From assembly GCF_017353185.1 (NCBI RefSeq), contig NZ_JAFMYV010000015.1:1-64000 (forward strand): a stretch of DNA of 64,000 nucleotides, read 5' to 3'. The notes under the pieces were generated by a model, which had not been told where the DNA came from, made no database searches, and was given only the letters and a program-made list of their open reading frames with translations. The stretch comes from Fibrella rubiginis. Lineage in GTDB: Bacteria > Bacteroidota > Bacteroidia > Cytophagales > Spirosomataceae. The position numbers were made by a program, and so were the translations under genes. Positions 1 through 8,899 of this stretch are shown in pieces (position 1 is the stretch's first letter; the number at the start of each line of letters is the position of its first letter).

Positions 1-1
1 T

Positions 2-1849
2 ACACTGGCAGTCAGTGGTGGGGGCAGCGGGGCGGTGTACACTTGGAAGACCGGGGGCAGCGTGGTGGGCACAGGGAGCAGCCTGAGTGTGAGCCCAGCG
101 ACCACGACAACCTACCAGGTGGAGTGCACCAGCTGTGGCAGTTGCACGGCGGTGCAGGTCACGCTCACCGTTACGCCCCTTCCGCCGCCGTCGGCACAGC
201 TGGAGGTCACCCCCAGTCAGCTTAGCTGGAGCAGCAGTGCCAACAGCCAGGTGATTAGTGTGGGCAGCAACGTGAGCTGGAGTGTAAGCGGGCTGCCCGC
301 TAGTGGCTGGCTAACGGCCAGTGCTGCGGGGGGTAGTGGCAATGGCAGTTTCATCCTTACGGCCACCGCCAACAGCAGTAGCGCTAGCCGGGCGGCTACG
401 GTAACGGTGAGTGGGGGAGGGATAACCTGGACCATTAACGTATCACAAAGGGATATTACACCTCCCAGTGCAGACCAACCGACGTATAATCTGGCCACAA
501 GTCGCTGGTTGGGTATACAGAGCATTGGGCAGGCCAACAGCAGCGATCCGTTAGGCAAACGGTATTTGGACGCTGCTATCGGGGCCGGTCTTAACTGCGT
601 ACAAGTTACTATCGATTGGGCGGATGTTCAGCGGTCAGATGGGTCTTATGACTGGACTCGACTAGATACAGAACTTAACTACGCACTTGCCAAAAACATG
701 AAACTCATGGTGCGTGTTGGACTGGATGGTAACCGGATCGGCAACAAAATCTGGTTTCCAGAGGCAGGTTATGTGGTTGATAATTATGGTCATCCTTATT
801 ATCAGGATCAGAAAGTATGCTTCTCGTTAGACCATCAAGAAAGTGTCAATAGAGCTGTAGCGTTTATTCGGGTAGTGGCTAATCACCTCAACGACAATGC
901 CAGTTATCGCAATAATCTCATCGGTTTTAGTTTAGCGAATTCTAAACAGGTAGAAACCAATTACGGCACCCGAAACTATATTGGAGTGGATGCCTCGAGT
1001 GGTGAGCGTGATGTAGAGTTTGACTGGTCTCTACCTTCCCTAATTAAATACCGTGAGCGCCTTAAGGTTTGGTTTAATAATAGCTTGCCAGCCTATAATA
1101 ACTATGCTGCCAGTTCATGGTCATCATGGGATGCCATTATGCCTCCCACTCCTCAAGCTAGTTCCCCTCCCATGGGTTACCCTTTCCCAGCTTGGCGATT
1201 ATGGTATTATCATCGTCATTTGAGCCTGAAAGAGTTTATAGAAAAAGCATACTGGGCCGCTCACGATGTTAATCCGCTCTGGAATTTGATGGGTGAGTTT
1301 CCACATGTACATGTTGCCAATTCACCAGCATGCGGCACCACCGGAGCTCGGCTGCTACTGCCAGAATGGATAAAAGGAATGAAGCTAAACGATGATGCCA
1401 ACTTTGACCACAACCTTACGGTGAACCTAACCCTTGGCGATCGAGCTGCTGATAAATGGGCCGCACAGGAAGTGGGCATCAATTCTCAAACAGAGCAGGA
1501 TTGCATTGGTCACGGTTTGAATTTCTTCAAGTACGATGGTACCGTCTTCCTTATGGCTCAGCCCATGGTAGCTGGCGACGGCAGTGATGAAGCCGAAAAC
1601 AGGAAGGGGATTAATAAACTCACCAACGTAATTGCAGCCATCCGAAATGCGTATCCCCTTGATCAGGTACCAGTGCGTCGTACACCGGTAAATGTGGGTA
1701 ACCCAGTACGTTTGAGCTTTAAGCTTGCCATTGGAAAATCGTATCAGGATGGTGAATTCTCGGGTAACTACTACAATAAAGCGAACAGCGGTGGAGGCAA
1801 TAACGCCGTGATCGTGTCCCTAGAAGATGACATGCTAAAAAATCCCTAG
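2..1849 (+). CDS. Secreted glycosidase-like protein with Ig-like and BACON domains (5' end missing)
   Basis: The frame is open to the left edge, so the gene begins outside the window; a GTG at 35 is only an internal codon. The visible part holds the end of an Ig/SprB-like repeat (Cys-rich, ending about residue 60), a BACON-type beta-sandwich (about 65-150; PSQLSWSSS start, VTVSGGGITWTINVSQ end) and a roughly 430-residue TIM-barrel-like region (RYLDAAIGAGLNCVQVTIDW, then YDWTRLDTELNYA) resembling GH5/GH42-type glycosidases. BACON domains commonly accompany carbohydrate-active enzymes in Bacteroidota. I cannot assign the catalytic acid/base pair or the substrate. There is no recognisable T9SS domain at the C-terminus; the protein stops abruptly after EDDMLKNP. 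The first 420 bases are visibly more GC-rich than the rest, suggesting a repeat module joined to a catalytic domain of different origin. The enzyme class is inference. Confidence 0.7.
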   Translation, partial: TLAVSGGGSGAVYTWKTGGSVVGTGSSLSVSPATTTTYQVECTSCGSCTAVQVTLTVTPLPPPSAQLEVTPSQLSWSSSANSQVISVGSNVSWSVSGLPASGWLTASAAGGSGNGSFILTATANSSSASRAATVTVSGGGITWTINVSQRDITPPSADQPTYNLATSRWLGIQSIGQANSSDPLGKRYLDAAIGAGLNCVQVTIDWADVQRSDGSYDWTRLDTELNYALAKNMKLMVRVGLDGNRIGNKIWFPEAGYVVDNYGHPYYQDQKVCFSLDHQESVNRAVAFIRVVANHLNDNASYRNNLIGFSLANSKQVETNYGTRNYIGVDASSGERDVEFDWSLPSLIKYRERLKVWFNNSLPAYNNYAASSWSSWDAIMPPTPQASSPPMGYPFPAWRLWYYHRHLSLKEFIEKAYWAAHDVNPLWNLMGEFPHVHVANSPACGTTGARLLLPEWIKGMKLNDDANFDHNLTVNLTLGDRAADKWAAQEVGINSQTEQDCIGHGLNFFKYDGTVFLMAQPMVAGDGSDEAENRKGINKLTNVIAAIRNAYPLDQVPVRRTPVNVGNPVRLSFKLAIGKSYQDGEFSGNYYNKANSGGGNNAVIVSLEDDMLKNP

Positions 1850-1858
1850 GTCGTTACG

Positions 1859-2284
1859 TTAATTTGAGTCGCTGGTGGCGACTAACCGTTGATGAGTGTG
1901 TACGTGCCGACGTACGGACGAAATACGTCGGCGCGAAATCGTGATCAACTCATCGTTTTTCAGACGTAGATGTGCCTCCAGGCCATAATTGGCGTAGTAG
2001 AGGTAGGCCAGATTTACTACTGCCGATTTGTGAACGCGGCAAAAGGCGGGGTCTATTAAAGCTTCTTCGAGGCGCTTCAGGTTCTTTGAGACCAGATACC
2101 GCTGCTTGTCACGTGTATGAATAAACGTGTAGTTACTGGCCCCTTCCAGCCAGACAATATCGGCGGTGGCGATGGTGATGGTCCGGTTGCGGAAGGGGAG
2201 TTCCAACTGCTGCCTGATAACCGGGCTAACGGTGGGCCGAACAGGCTGCGGCGAGGCAATGGGGGCGTAGCAAGCGTAGATCAT
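1859..2284 (-). CDS. Free-standing LytTR DNA-binding regulator
   Basis: A 141-residue protein made almost entirely of a LytTR domain. The typical elements are visible: DIVWLEGASNYTFIHT (about 43-58), LVSKNLKRLEEAL (68-80), FCRVHKSAVVNLAYL (84-98) and the late ISRRRISSVRR. LytTR proteins bind direct repeats in promoters and usually follow a receiver domain; here there is none, so no phosphorylation input is visible. The first about 30 residues are Pro-rich and unassigned. It lies downstream of and in the same direction as the outer-membrane protein gene, separated from it by a 41-bp-arm palindrome, so it is probably transcribed separately. The family is well supported; the target genes are unknown. 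Confidence 0.85.
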   Translation of the reverse strand: MIYACYAPIASPQPVRPTVSPVIRQQLELPFRNRTITIATADIVWLEGASNYTFIHTRDKQRYLVSKNLKRLEEALIDPAFCRVHKSAVVNLAYLYYANYGLEAHLRLKNDELITISRRRISSVRRHVHTHQRLVATSDSN

Positions 2285-2420
2285 AATCGGGGTAGCTGTT
2301 TAGCAAGACGATGTTGTAAAGCTATCGACACCCTTATGTCTCCGAAACCTACCACACGCCGAAAATGCACAAACAGCCCATCAACCGGCAATTAGGGGGG
2401 ATGAAGCGTTAATGTGAGGC

Positions 2421-2504
2421 AACAGGATTGTAAAGTGGGCCATAAAAAAAGCCGCTCCTGAGATCAGGAGCGGCTTTTTTTATGGCCCACTTTACAATCC
2501 TGTT
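2421..2504. terminator. Perfect inverted repeat, 41-bp arms, 2-nt centre
   Basis: The left arm 2421-2461 and right arm 2464-2504 are exact reverse complements around a GA centre. The core AAAAAAAGCCGCTCCTGA with T7 on the other side is a bidirectional rho-independent terminator. The arms continue perfectly for another 20 bases beyond the usual U-tract, stopping exactly at base 2504, next to the TAG stop (2505-2507) of the outer-membrane protein gene. Confidence 0.9.
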
Positions 2505-3314
2505 CTACGGCAGCTTGACGCCGGCGGTCAGTGTGGCAATACCGAGGTAACCTTTGATATTGGTGTCTTTGTAAACGCCGCCAGCTGGTACAGCGTAGCG
2601 GATGTCAACATCCAGAAATGGCAGTGGCGAAATGCCCAAACCAGCTTCCAGGGCCCAGGTAACCCGTTTTACCTGCAAATTGGCAGCCTCGCGTGGGCTA
2701 AGCAGATTAGTGGTTTCGGTAGTGGCCGGGATGGGCACCGCCGCGCTGAAACCAATGGCCGTATTGGGGTTAATCTGTCCTTGCGTGGTGCGTGTGGCCG
2801 ATGATTTGTTTACAAACAGCAGCGTAGGTCCAATATAGGCCCGGAGCTTATTGTTGAACAGCCGGCGACCAAAAAGCACGGGTACGTTGTACGATTCAAT
2901 CACCGACTCCGACGTGGCGTCGACAGTGGCGTTGAGCAGGCCGGGTGCAAAGGTCAGCGGCAGGCGGGCGGCCAGGGCCGGATTAGCATTTACGTCGAGC
3001 GTAAGGTTTGTCTTCTGCTTCAACAGGTATCGGTTGTAGGTTAGCTCGACCTGTACGTAGCCTTTGCGGTTGTACTTGTTAAACCGCACAAATGCGCCCA
3101 CCGAATAGCCCGTGCCAATGCCGTTGTTCTTGTTATCAAGTTGCGGCACCTGAACGCCGACAATACTTGTCGGCTGCGCTGGAATGGTGGTGTAGCCGTT
3201 TACGAAAGTGACACCGCCTTTCAGGCCAAACTCCGTAAGGCGGGTGGGCAGCTGAGCCATTGCGGCACCAGAAACCAGTAACAACCCGGCCAGTATGTAT
3301 GATTTTTGATTCAT
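2505..3314 (-). CDS. Outer-membrane beta-barrel protein (porin/PorT-like)
   Basis: A 269-residue protein starting at the ATG at 3314 (MNQKSYILAGLLLVSGAAMAQ). This start gives a clean Sec signal peptide cut after AMA; upstream in-frame codons would only add a non-signal extension. The mature part alternates polar and hydrophobic strands (YVQVELTYNRYLL, FGRRLFNNKLRAYIGPTLLF, ALEAGLGISPLPFLDVDIRYA) as in the Bacteroidota outer-membrane beta-barrel family that includes PorT-like proteins. Its role is not fixed by sequence. The gene lies about 100 bp downstream of a GDSL lipoprotein on the same strand, so the two may be co-transcribed. A very long palindromic terminator starts right after its stop codon. 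Confidence 0.8.
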   Translation of the reverse strand: MNQKSYILAGLLLVSGAAMAQLPTRLTEFGLKGGVTFVNGYTTIPAQPTSIVGVQVPQLDNKNNGIGTGYSVGAFVRFNKYNRKGYVQVELTYNRYLLKQKTNLTLDVNANPALAARLPLTFAPGLLNATVDATSESVIESYNVPVLFGRRLFNNKLRAYIGPTLLFVNKSSATRTTQGQINPNTAIGFSAAVPIPATTETTNLLSPREAANLQVKRVTWALEAGLGISPLPFLDVDIRYAVPAGGVYKDTNIKGYLGIATLTAGVKLP

Positions 3315-3414
3315 GTGTATAGGGGTGCTGAAGAATGGACGCCAGATTTTGGACAAAAAATTGCATTCAGACCAGTCTTATCCAAGATCTGGCATCCAAC
3401 GTCCAGTGTCTGTT

Positions 3415-4770
3415 TTAAGGTTGAACAAGCACTTTGCGGTAGCGTGTGGGATCCACAGCGGGGATGCTGGCCTTGTATGTTGTGCCGATGCTCTTTAGAA
3501 TTTCGTTGGCCAGCAAGGCGTAGCCAGCAGCGGTAAAGTGAATGCCATCAAGGCCAAATACACCGCCCGAAACGTAGTTGGACGAGAACGCCAGGCCATT
3601 CTGTACATAACCGCCCGTTGCTGAAAGCTGTGTATTGAGCGCGGTCAGATCAACGTAAGCCAGCGTACGGCTGTCGGCCTGCGCTTTCAGGATAGCGTTG
3701 TACTCATCAATCTTAGCGCTCAGGGCGGCTACTTCTTCAGCGTCCAGTACCGAAGCGTTGCTCAAGGGATTCAGGGCCGAAAGACCGTAGGGACCTTTTT
3801 TAGTACCCACGGCCGTGCTGCCGATAGTGGCGTAATCTGCCTGTTGGCTGAGCAGCAGCAGATCACCTGCTTTAGTAGCCCGAATACCACCAGTAGCCAG
3901 TGGAGACTCAATCACCAGCGCCGGAATGGCCGGTGCGCCAGGGTTGGCCTTCTGTACAGCTGCATTCACACCTGCCAGTACCTGCGCAAGTGTAACCACC
4001 TGGAAGAACGGGGCGGTAGTAACTTTAGGAATACCAATGACCACACCCTTGCGACCGCTGGCAGTAAGCACGTCGAGCAGGGCGTTGTAGTTTGTGGTAA
4101 AAAGCGGCGTTGGCGTAAAGGGTACCACCCCACCCGAAGTAGCATAGCCCAGGGCATCATTATTACCCATGAAGCACGAGAAAAATGTAGCCCCCGTCAG
4201 GTTGTCGCTCACATATTGCAGGTAAGTGCGGAGGGGGGTACCGTCGGGAAGTAGCCGCTCGAAGTAGGGGTTGCCCTGTGGGGAGCCGTAGCCCGGTGTC
4301 TGAATATCGCCCATGCGAATACCCGGTACGCCGAGGTTGTTGTTAGTGCCCGTAAACTTGGTGTATAGGGGCCGGTTGTTCAACAGCCCGCGTACGGCCT
4401 GCGGGGCCACTGGTACGATAGTAGGCAGTGGGTTGGTAGCCGTTGGTAACGACGTCAGCTTTAAATAGCCCGTACCATTAGCCTGATCAGTGCTGAACAG
4501 CGGCTGGATAAAGCCGCGTCCTCCCACCAGCCGAAACTGTTGCGACAATATGTAAGGGTATGAATTCAACTGGCCGTCGCGGTAGAGGCCACCATCCATG
4601 AAGCCAGCGGTGAGCGAATTACCGACGGCCACGTAACGCGTGAAATCGGCGGTGCCAGGCGAGATTGGATCAACACGTTGAGCTTCTTCGTTGTTGAAGC
4701 AGCCCGCTGTACCCACCAACAGGCTCACCAGGATGCTCCACCGATAGATAGAGTACTGTTTAGATTGCAT
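3415..4770 (-). CDS. SGNH/GDSL-type hydrolase lipoprotein
   Basis: A 451-residue protein with a lipoprotein signal (hydrophobic stretch then GTAGC, Cys 24). The nucleophile block is GNSLTAG (residues 50-56, Ser 52), the Bacteroidota variant of GDSL; an N-rich block FSCFMGNNDALG follows and the C-terminal FGLDGIHFTAAGY supplies the Asp-x-x-His pair. Together these make the SGNH catalytic set complete, so an esterase or lipase-like activity at the outer membrane is expected; the substrate is unknown. The downstream same-strand gene is an outer-membrane barrel, suggesting a surface-lipid or uptake-related pair (inference). It is longer than a minimal GDSL domain, with inserts between the catalytic blocks. 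Confidence 0.85.
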   Translation of the reverse strand: MQSKQYSIYRWSILVSLLVGTAGCFNNEEAQRVDPISPGTADFTRYVAVGNSLTAGFMDGGLYRDGQLNSYPYILSQQFRLVGGRGFIQPLFSTDQANGTGYLKLTSLPTATNPLPTIVPVAPQAVRGLLNNRPLYTKFTGTNNNLGVPGIRMGDIQTPGYGSPQGNPYFERLLPDGTPLRTYLQYVSDNLTGATFFSCFMGNNDALGYATSGGVVPFTPTPLFTTNYNALLDVLTASGRKGVVIGIPKVTTAPFFQVVTLAQVLAGVNAAVQKANPGAPAIPALVIESPLATGGIRATKAGDLLLLSQQADYATIGSTAVGTKKGPYGLSALNPLSNASVLDAEEVAALSAKIDEYNAILKAQADSRTLAYVDLTALNTQLSATGGYVQNGLAFSSNYVSGGVFGLDGIHFTAAGYALLANEILKSIGTTYKASIPAVDPTRYRKVLVQP

Positions 4771-4998
4771 AGTTAGATTTTACAAAATGAAAAAACGCAC
4801 AAAGGTATGCTGATATGGTTAACCATAGTAAGACTAGATAATATTGAGATTTAGTTATCTACTACCCACAATGCTATCTACTGGTGCAAATGCGGGGTTG
4901 GACCAGGTGTTCTAAAGATTCCGTTTGGTTTCAATCGTAAAAACACTTTGCTTGCATTGTCAGTATATGATGCACAACTAAACAACTTGTTTCAAAAC

Positions 4999-5466
4999 AT
5001 GGGCCTACTAAACTTTTTCAAAGGCGTTGGTGAAAAGATTTTCGGCAAGGACGATGCGCCTGCCGCCAACACACCCGCCGCCGATCCTGAACCGCTGAAA
5101 GCCAGTGCGCTGCTCAACCACGTGAAGCAACTGGGCCTGGCGTTCCAGAAGCTGACCATTAAAACCAAAGGCGACACCGTAACGCTGGAGGGGCAGGTGG
5201 CCAGGCAGGAAGATGCCGAGAAAATTGCCCTTGCCGTGGGTAATGTGGAAGGCGTAACCGTAGTAGACAACCAACTGGTAGTGGACAATCCAGAGCCAGA
5301 AGCCACCTACCATACCGTGGAGTCGGGTGACACGCTGTCGGCCATCTCGAAGAAAGTATATGGTGACCCTATGAAGTACGGCGTCATTTTCGAAGCGAAC
5401 AAACCAATGCTGAAAAGCCCCGATCTGATCTATCCTGGTCAGGTGCTGCGCATTCCTGCGTTATAA
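4999..5466 (+). CDS. lysM: BON-LysM protein (Kbp/YgaU family)
   Basis: A 155-residue protein with the start placed at the ATG at 4999 (MGLLNFFKGVGEKIFG), which matches the N-terminal pattern of E. coli Kbp/YgaU; an in-frame ATG 51 bases upstream would add residues unlike the family. A BON domain spans about 31-97 (VTLEGQVARQEDAEKIALAVGNVEGV) and a LysM domain about 103-152 (YHTVESGDTLSAISKKVYGD through YPGQVLRIP). The domain order equals that of the potassium-binding protein Kbp. No signal peptide is visible, so it is probably cytoplasmic like Kbp. It converges on the nuclease lipoprotein gene over a shared palindromic terminator. The potassium role is by family analogy only. Confidence 0.88.
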   Translation: MGLLNFFKGVGEKIFGKDDAPAANTPAADPEPLKASALLNHVKQLGLAFQKLTIKTKGDTVTLEGQVARQEDAEKIALAVGNVEGVTVVDNQLVVDNPEPEATYHTVESGDTLSAISKKVYGDPMKYGVIFEANKPMLKSPDLIYPGQVLRIPAL

Positions 5467-5484
5467 AACCTGGCGTTTCAGCGC

Positions 5485-5524
5485 ATAAAAAAGCCTGTTC
5501 CGGTACCGGAACAGGCTTTTTTAT
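5485..5524. terminator. Perfect 20-bp-arm palindromic terminator without spacer
   Basis: 5485-5504 and 5505-5524 are exact reverse complements (core AAAAAAGCCTGTTCCGGT). A6/T6 flanks make it work in both directions. It sits between the convergent LysM and nuclease genes. Confidence 0.9.
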
Positions 5525-5545
5525 AGGTTCTCTAACAGGCATACG

Positions 5546-6433
5546 CTAGTTGCTGCCAATGCCCTGATTTTTCAGAGCCCGCTGTAGATCGGGGGAGAGG
5601 TTGGTGAAAAAACGGTAACCTGTTTTTTGCTCCAGGTCATTGACGGTGAGCTTATAACTCTGCCAGGGTTGGCTGGCCGCTGCCTGAGTGTTGGGGATAT
5701 AAACAGCTATCACCTGAGTATTGGGGCCAATACGGTTGATGTCGTCGGTACCATTGGGTAGCACCAGCAATACTTTCCAGAGGGCGGCGGGCACTGTTAC
5801 CCGTCCGCCGGCAATGCTGGTGGCGTCGCCTTGTTCGCCTGTGCCGCCTACGCCCGTTGCTCCTGCTGTGATGTAGACTTCGTTGCCCTGATCAACCAGT
5901 TTACGGGCGTATTCTTCTAAGTATTTCCAGGTTTCGCGGTTGTGGAGCGGTGCTTGCGGCACGACGTTTGATAGAACGAACGTGGCGGCGTTATCGGTTG
6001 GGCTCTTGTCGCGGTCGTCAGATGGACAGAGGTGCCCCCGGTCGAAGCCAGTTCGCTCATAGTCAGCTGTTTTGATGGTAGAGAAACCAGCGGGCAGGTC
6101 GGGGTCGGGTCGGAAGCTTTTGGTGCGGGCGGCGTTGCCCCGCCAGTCGAGGCTCAAATGCCAGCTCACCCAGTTGGCAATGCCCCGGCTTTTGTTGAAA
6201 CAAAGCGCAAATTGCGGCTTGGTGAGCAGGTAGTTGTTAGGGTCAGTTTGTGCCGCCTCACTGGGATTGCCCAGGGTCAGGTGTTCGCTAACGAATGAGA
6301 TTGATTTACCCGCTTCGACCGGTGGCTTGCTGGGCATTGGTGGCCGTAAGCACCCGCTGAGTGCACCTACCAACAGCACCGTGAGGGGTAGCCGGGTCAA
6401 CCAGCCATGAACGAACGTTGATTTTGTTGCCAT
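5546..6433 (-). CDS. DNA/RNA non-specific endonuclease (NUC1 family), lipoprotein
   Basis: A 295-residue protein with a lipobox LSGC at 25-28, so it is probably membrane-anchored and exported. The NUC1 signature TGFDRGHLCPS lies at 128-138 with the catalytic His in DRGH (131-134). The metal-binding Asn is in the SNVVPQ block (about 155-160), followed by HNRETWKYLE. These are the beta-beta-alpha metal residues of Serratia/NucA-type nucleases, so a Mg-dependent sugar-nonspecific nuclease is expected. It may serve in nutrient scavenging or in killing extracellular DNA; no immunity gene is adjacent, which argues against a toxin. It is convergent with lysM. Confidence 0.9.
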   Translation of the reverse strand: MATKSTFVHGWLTRLPLTVLLVGALSGCLRPPMPSKPPVEAGKSISFVSEHLTLGNPSEAAQTDPNNYLLTKPQFALCFNKSRGIANWVSWHLSLDWRGNAARTKSFRPDPDLPAGFSTIKTADYERTGFDRGHLCPSDDRDKSPTDNAATFVLSNVVPQAPLHNRETWKYLEEYARKLVDQGNEVYITAGATGVGGTGEQGDATSIAGGRVTVPAALWKVLLVLPNGTDDINRIGPNTQVIAVYIPNTQAAASQPWQSYKLTVNDLEQKTGYRFFTNLSPDLQRALKNQGIGSN

Positions 6434-6549
6434 ACTTGTAGAACTTTACTTTAGAATAAGTGTACCCTGATTTTCTTTACCCGTAAAACGTACCGAATAC
6501 CCAAAAATGGCTTTAGTTGGCCGAAAACCCATAATACGACCCATATCGT

Positions 6550-8763
6550 ATGAGTAAGAAAAAACCGCCGGTGCCGCAACGCCCTGGCTATGGCCTTGCG
6601 CAGCCCACGGCACCCGTGGCAGGCCAACGCCCCACCGCAACTTCGCCTGTTCGGTCACAGCCTGCTCGTAGTCAGCCACTTCCGTCATCCGCCCGGCCCG
6701 CTACCCCCGCAGAGTCAGATCTGCCACTACCCTACACACCCACTGCCTGGTGGCCCTTGGTTGCGCTGGGGGCCATTGGCTTACTGCTGTATGTGAACAC
6801 CTTCGGCCATCAGTACGCGCTTGACGACATTGCCGCTATTGGACAAAATTTGTTTGTGAAACAGGGGCTGAAGGGTATCAATGACCTCATGCGCACTGAA
6901 TTCTGGCACTTCAGCAACATTTCGCTGGGCTACTACAGGCCACTATCGCTGATTACGTTTGCGCTGGAGCAAGAATATTTCGGCGATAAACACCCGGAAT
7001 ATAGCCACATGATCAACGCTGTACTCTACGGCCTTACTGGCGTGAGCATAGGGGCGTTGTTGCAAAAATGGCTGCCCGGTAAGGTTGTAGTGGCATTTTT
7101 AGTGGGATTGGTCTTTATCACCCATCCCGTACATACCGAGATTGTGGCCAATATCAAAGGCCGCGACGAGCTGCTGAGCTTCCTGTTTATCTCGCTTATG
7201 CTGCTTACCTACTGGAAGCAGCTGGAATCGAACACGAAGTTCTGGTACGAAGGCCGCAAAACCGACTGGGCCCTGGGCGGTCTGCTCACGGTGTTCAACG
7301 TGGTGGGTGGCTGGGTCATTGGCAGCAGCCTGCTGGTCAACTCGTTTGGCCCAACGGTGGGGGGTATCATTGGCGTGCTGGTGATGGGCGCCTTGTCTAC
7401 AACATGGGTGGGCCTGTCATGCGCGGCGCTGTATTTTGCCTTTCTGTCGAAAGAGTCATCGCTGGTGAGTCTGGCCCTGATTCCGGCTATGCAGTACTGG
7501 TTCGGCAAGCGCAACGTGTTTCGGTCGCTGGTGAGCCTGTGGCCCTTGCTGATCATTACGGCCCTCTTTTTCTACCAGAAGAAGCAGATGATTGGCACAC
7601 TGGGTGGCAATCCTCCCACCGACTGGGCCAACTACCCCTATGCCATCCTGAATACGAAGACCTCGACTATGTTCAAGTTCTTCCTGTATTACCTGCGGCT
7701 TCTGGTGTTCCCGCATCCCCTGGTGTATGACTATTCGTACAATGTGATTCCTACTGGCGGCACCGGCGATGTGATGACGTGGCTGGGCTTTGTGGCCCTG
7801 GTGGGTATGGTTATACTGTCGTGGATTGGCTTCCGTCGTCGTTCGCTCTGGGGTTTTGGCTTGTTCTGGTTCTTTGTTACCATGATGCCGGGCTTGGGCT
7901 TTATTGCCAGTCGGGGCGGTATTCTGGCCGAACGGTTCCTGTATGCCTCGGTCATGGGCTTTGCCTTCGTGCTGGTTTGGGCCGTGCAGGCACTGGCCGA
8001 ACGCATGGGCTGGTCGAAAGAAGCAACTGGTAAGCTCACTGACCAGGAAACTGAAACGCCAGCAACAGGCACGTCGCTACTAACGCCAAAACCGGTGTTG
8101 GCGCGGGTAATGAACTACGCTCCCCTGGCCCTGGTGATTGGTATCACAACGGGACTGTATTCGTTCAAAACCGTGACGCGTAACCCTGACTGGGAAAATA
8201 ATTTTGTGCTCTTTAATTCGGCACTGCCCTACGCGGGTACGAGTTGTCAGGTGCAGCGCCACGTAGCGAATGAGTGGATTGAAAAAGGCCTGAAGGAGCG
8301 CGCCCTTATCGACACGGCCAATACGCGTATGGCCCGCTACCGTACCAAACCCGATTCGGTGAAGAAATACCAGGCCATGTTACCCGAATACAACAAGGAG
8401 GCCGGAAAATATGCCCGCTGGGCCCTGGATCACCTGCAGGAGTCGTGCCGGATATACCCCAACTTCGGGGAATCGTATTTCTCGATGGCCTATGTGTTTC
8501 AGCGCATTACCCCCAACGTCGACTCGGCCAAGTATTACTACAAGCAGACCATTCGGGCGGCATCGTCCTACGCGCCGGCTTATAACAACCTTGGTGTGAT
8601 CTATCAGAACGAAGGCAAATACCCACTGGCGTCGTACTATTACAATAAGTCGATGGAAGTGAACCCGGCTTATCAGGATGGCAAGAATAACTTCGCCGCG
8701 TTGAAAAAAGCAACCGGTCTGGATGTCCGGTTCCTACCCGACTCGGTAATTACGAAAAACTGA
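6550..8763 (+). CDS. TMTC/PMT-like multi-pass membrane protein with C-terminal TPRs
   Basis: A 737-residue protein. A Pro/Arg-rich cytoplasmic N-tail (1-57) is followed by about ten hydrophobic segments and a C-terminal TPR region (about 560-735, e.g. ASSYAPAYNNLGVIYQNEGK then YPLASYYYNKSMEVNPAYQDGKN). The luminal/periplasmic loop after the first membrane helix has YALDDIAAI with the acidic pair typical of GT-C glycosyltransferases, and YYRPLSLITFALE and KGRDELLSF match the TMTC/DUF1736 group. Such proteins in eukaryotes are O-mannosyltransferases; Bacteroidota homologues are usually annotated only as TPR proteins. A protein O-glycosylation role is therefore a fair inference, not shown. A palindromic terminator follows at 8788. 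Confidence 0.75.
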   Translation: MSKKKPPVPQRPGYGLAQPTAPVAGQRPTATSPVRSQPARSQPLPSSARPATPAESDLPLPYTPTAWWPLVALGAIGLLLYVNTFGHQYALDDIAAIGQNLFVKQGLKGINDLMRTEFWHFSNISLGYYRPLSLITFALEQEYFGDKHPEYSHMINAVLYGLTGVSIGALLQKWLPGKVVVAFLVGLVFITHPVHTEIVANIKGRDELLSFLFISLMLLTYWKQLESNTKFWYEGRKTDWALGGLLTVFNVVGGWVIGSSLLVNSFGPTVGGIIGVLVMGALSTTWVGLSCAALYFAFLSKESSLVSLALIPAMQYWFGKRNVFRSLVSLWPLLIITALFFYQKKQMIGTLGGNPPTDWANYPYAILNTKTSTMFKFFLYYLRLLVFPHPLVYDYSYNVIPTGGTGDVMTWLGFVALVGMVILSWIGFRRRSLWGFGLFWFFVTMMPGLGFIASRGGILAERFLYASVMGFAFVLVWAVQALAERMGWSKEATGKLTDQETETPATGTSLLTPKPVLARVMNYAPLALVIGITTGLYSFKTVTRNPDWENNFVLFNSALPYAGTSCQVQRHVANEWIEKGLKERALIDTANTRMARYRTKPDSVKKYQAMLPEYNKEAGKYARWALDHLQESCRIYPNFGESYFSMAYVFQRITPNVDSAKYYYKQTIRAASSYAPAYNNLGVIYQNEGKYPLASYYYNKSMEVNPAYQDGKNNFAALKKATGLDVRFLPDSVITKN

Positions 8764-8787
8764 TTGTCACCGCGTTACATACTAATG

Positions 8788-8815
8788 AGAAGGCCGCTTT
8801 ATAAAGCGGCCTTCT
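8788..8815 (+). terminator. Terminator hairpin, 14-bp arms
   Basis: AGAAGGCCGCTTTA at 8788-8801 pairs perfectly with 8802-8815, followed by TGTTTTT. It lies 25 bp after the TMTC-like gene. Confidence 0.85.
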
Positions 8816-8899
8816 TGTTTTTACATACAATCCATTGAGAATGTCTACTTTTACGTGTGCCTATCCGCACATTTGTACTTCTTCACAACTGTCTTCTCG

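Noticed and set aside
5546..6433. Secreted nuclease toxin with immunity gene
   Set aside because: No small immunity-like gene flanks it and it carries a lipoprotein signal rather than a polymorphic-toxin architecture.
6446..6688. Minus-strand 80-codon frame before the TMTC-like gene
   Set aside because: It overlaps the start of a clear gene on the other strand and shows no domain.
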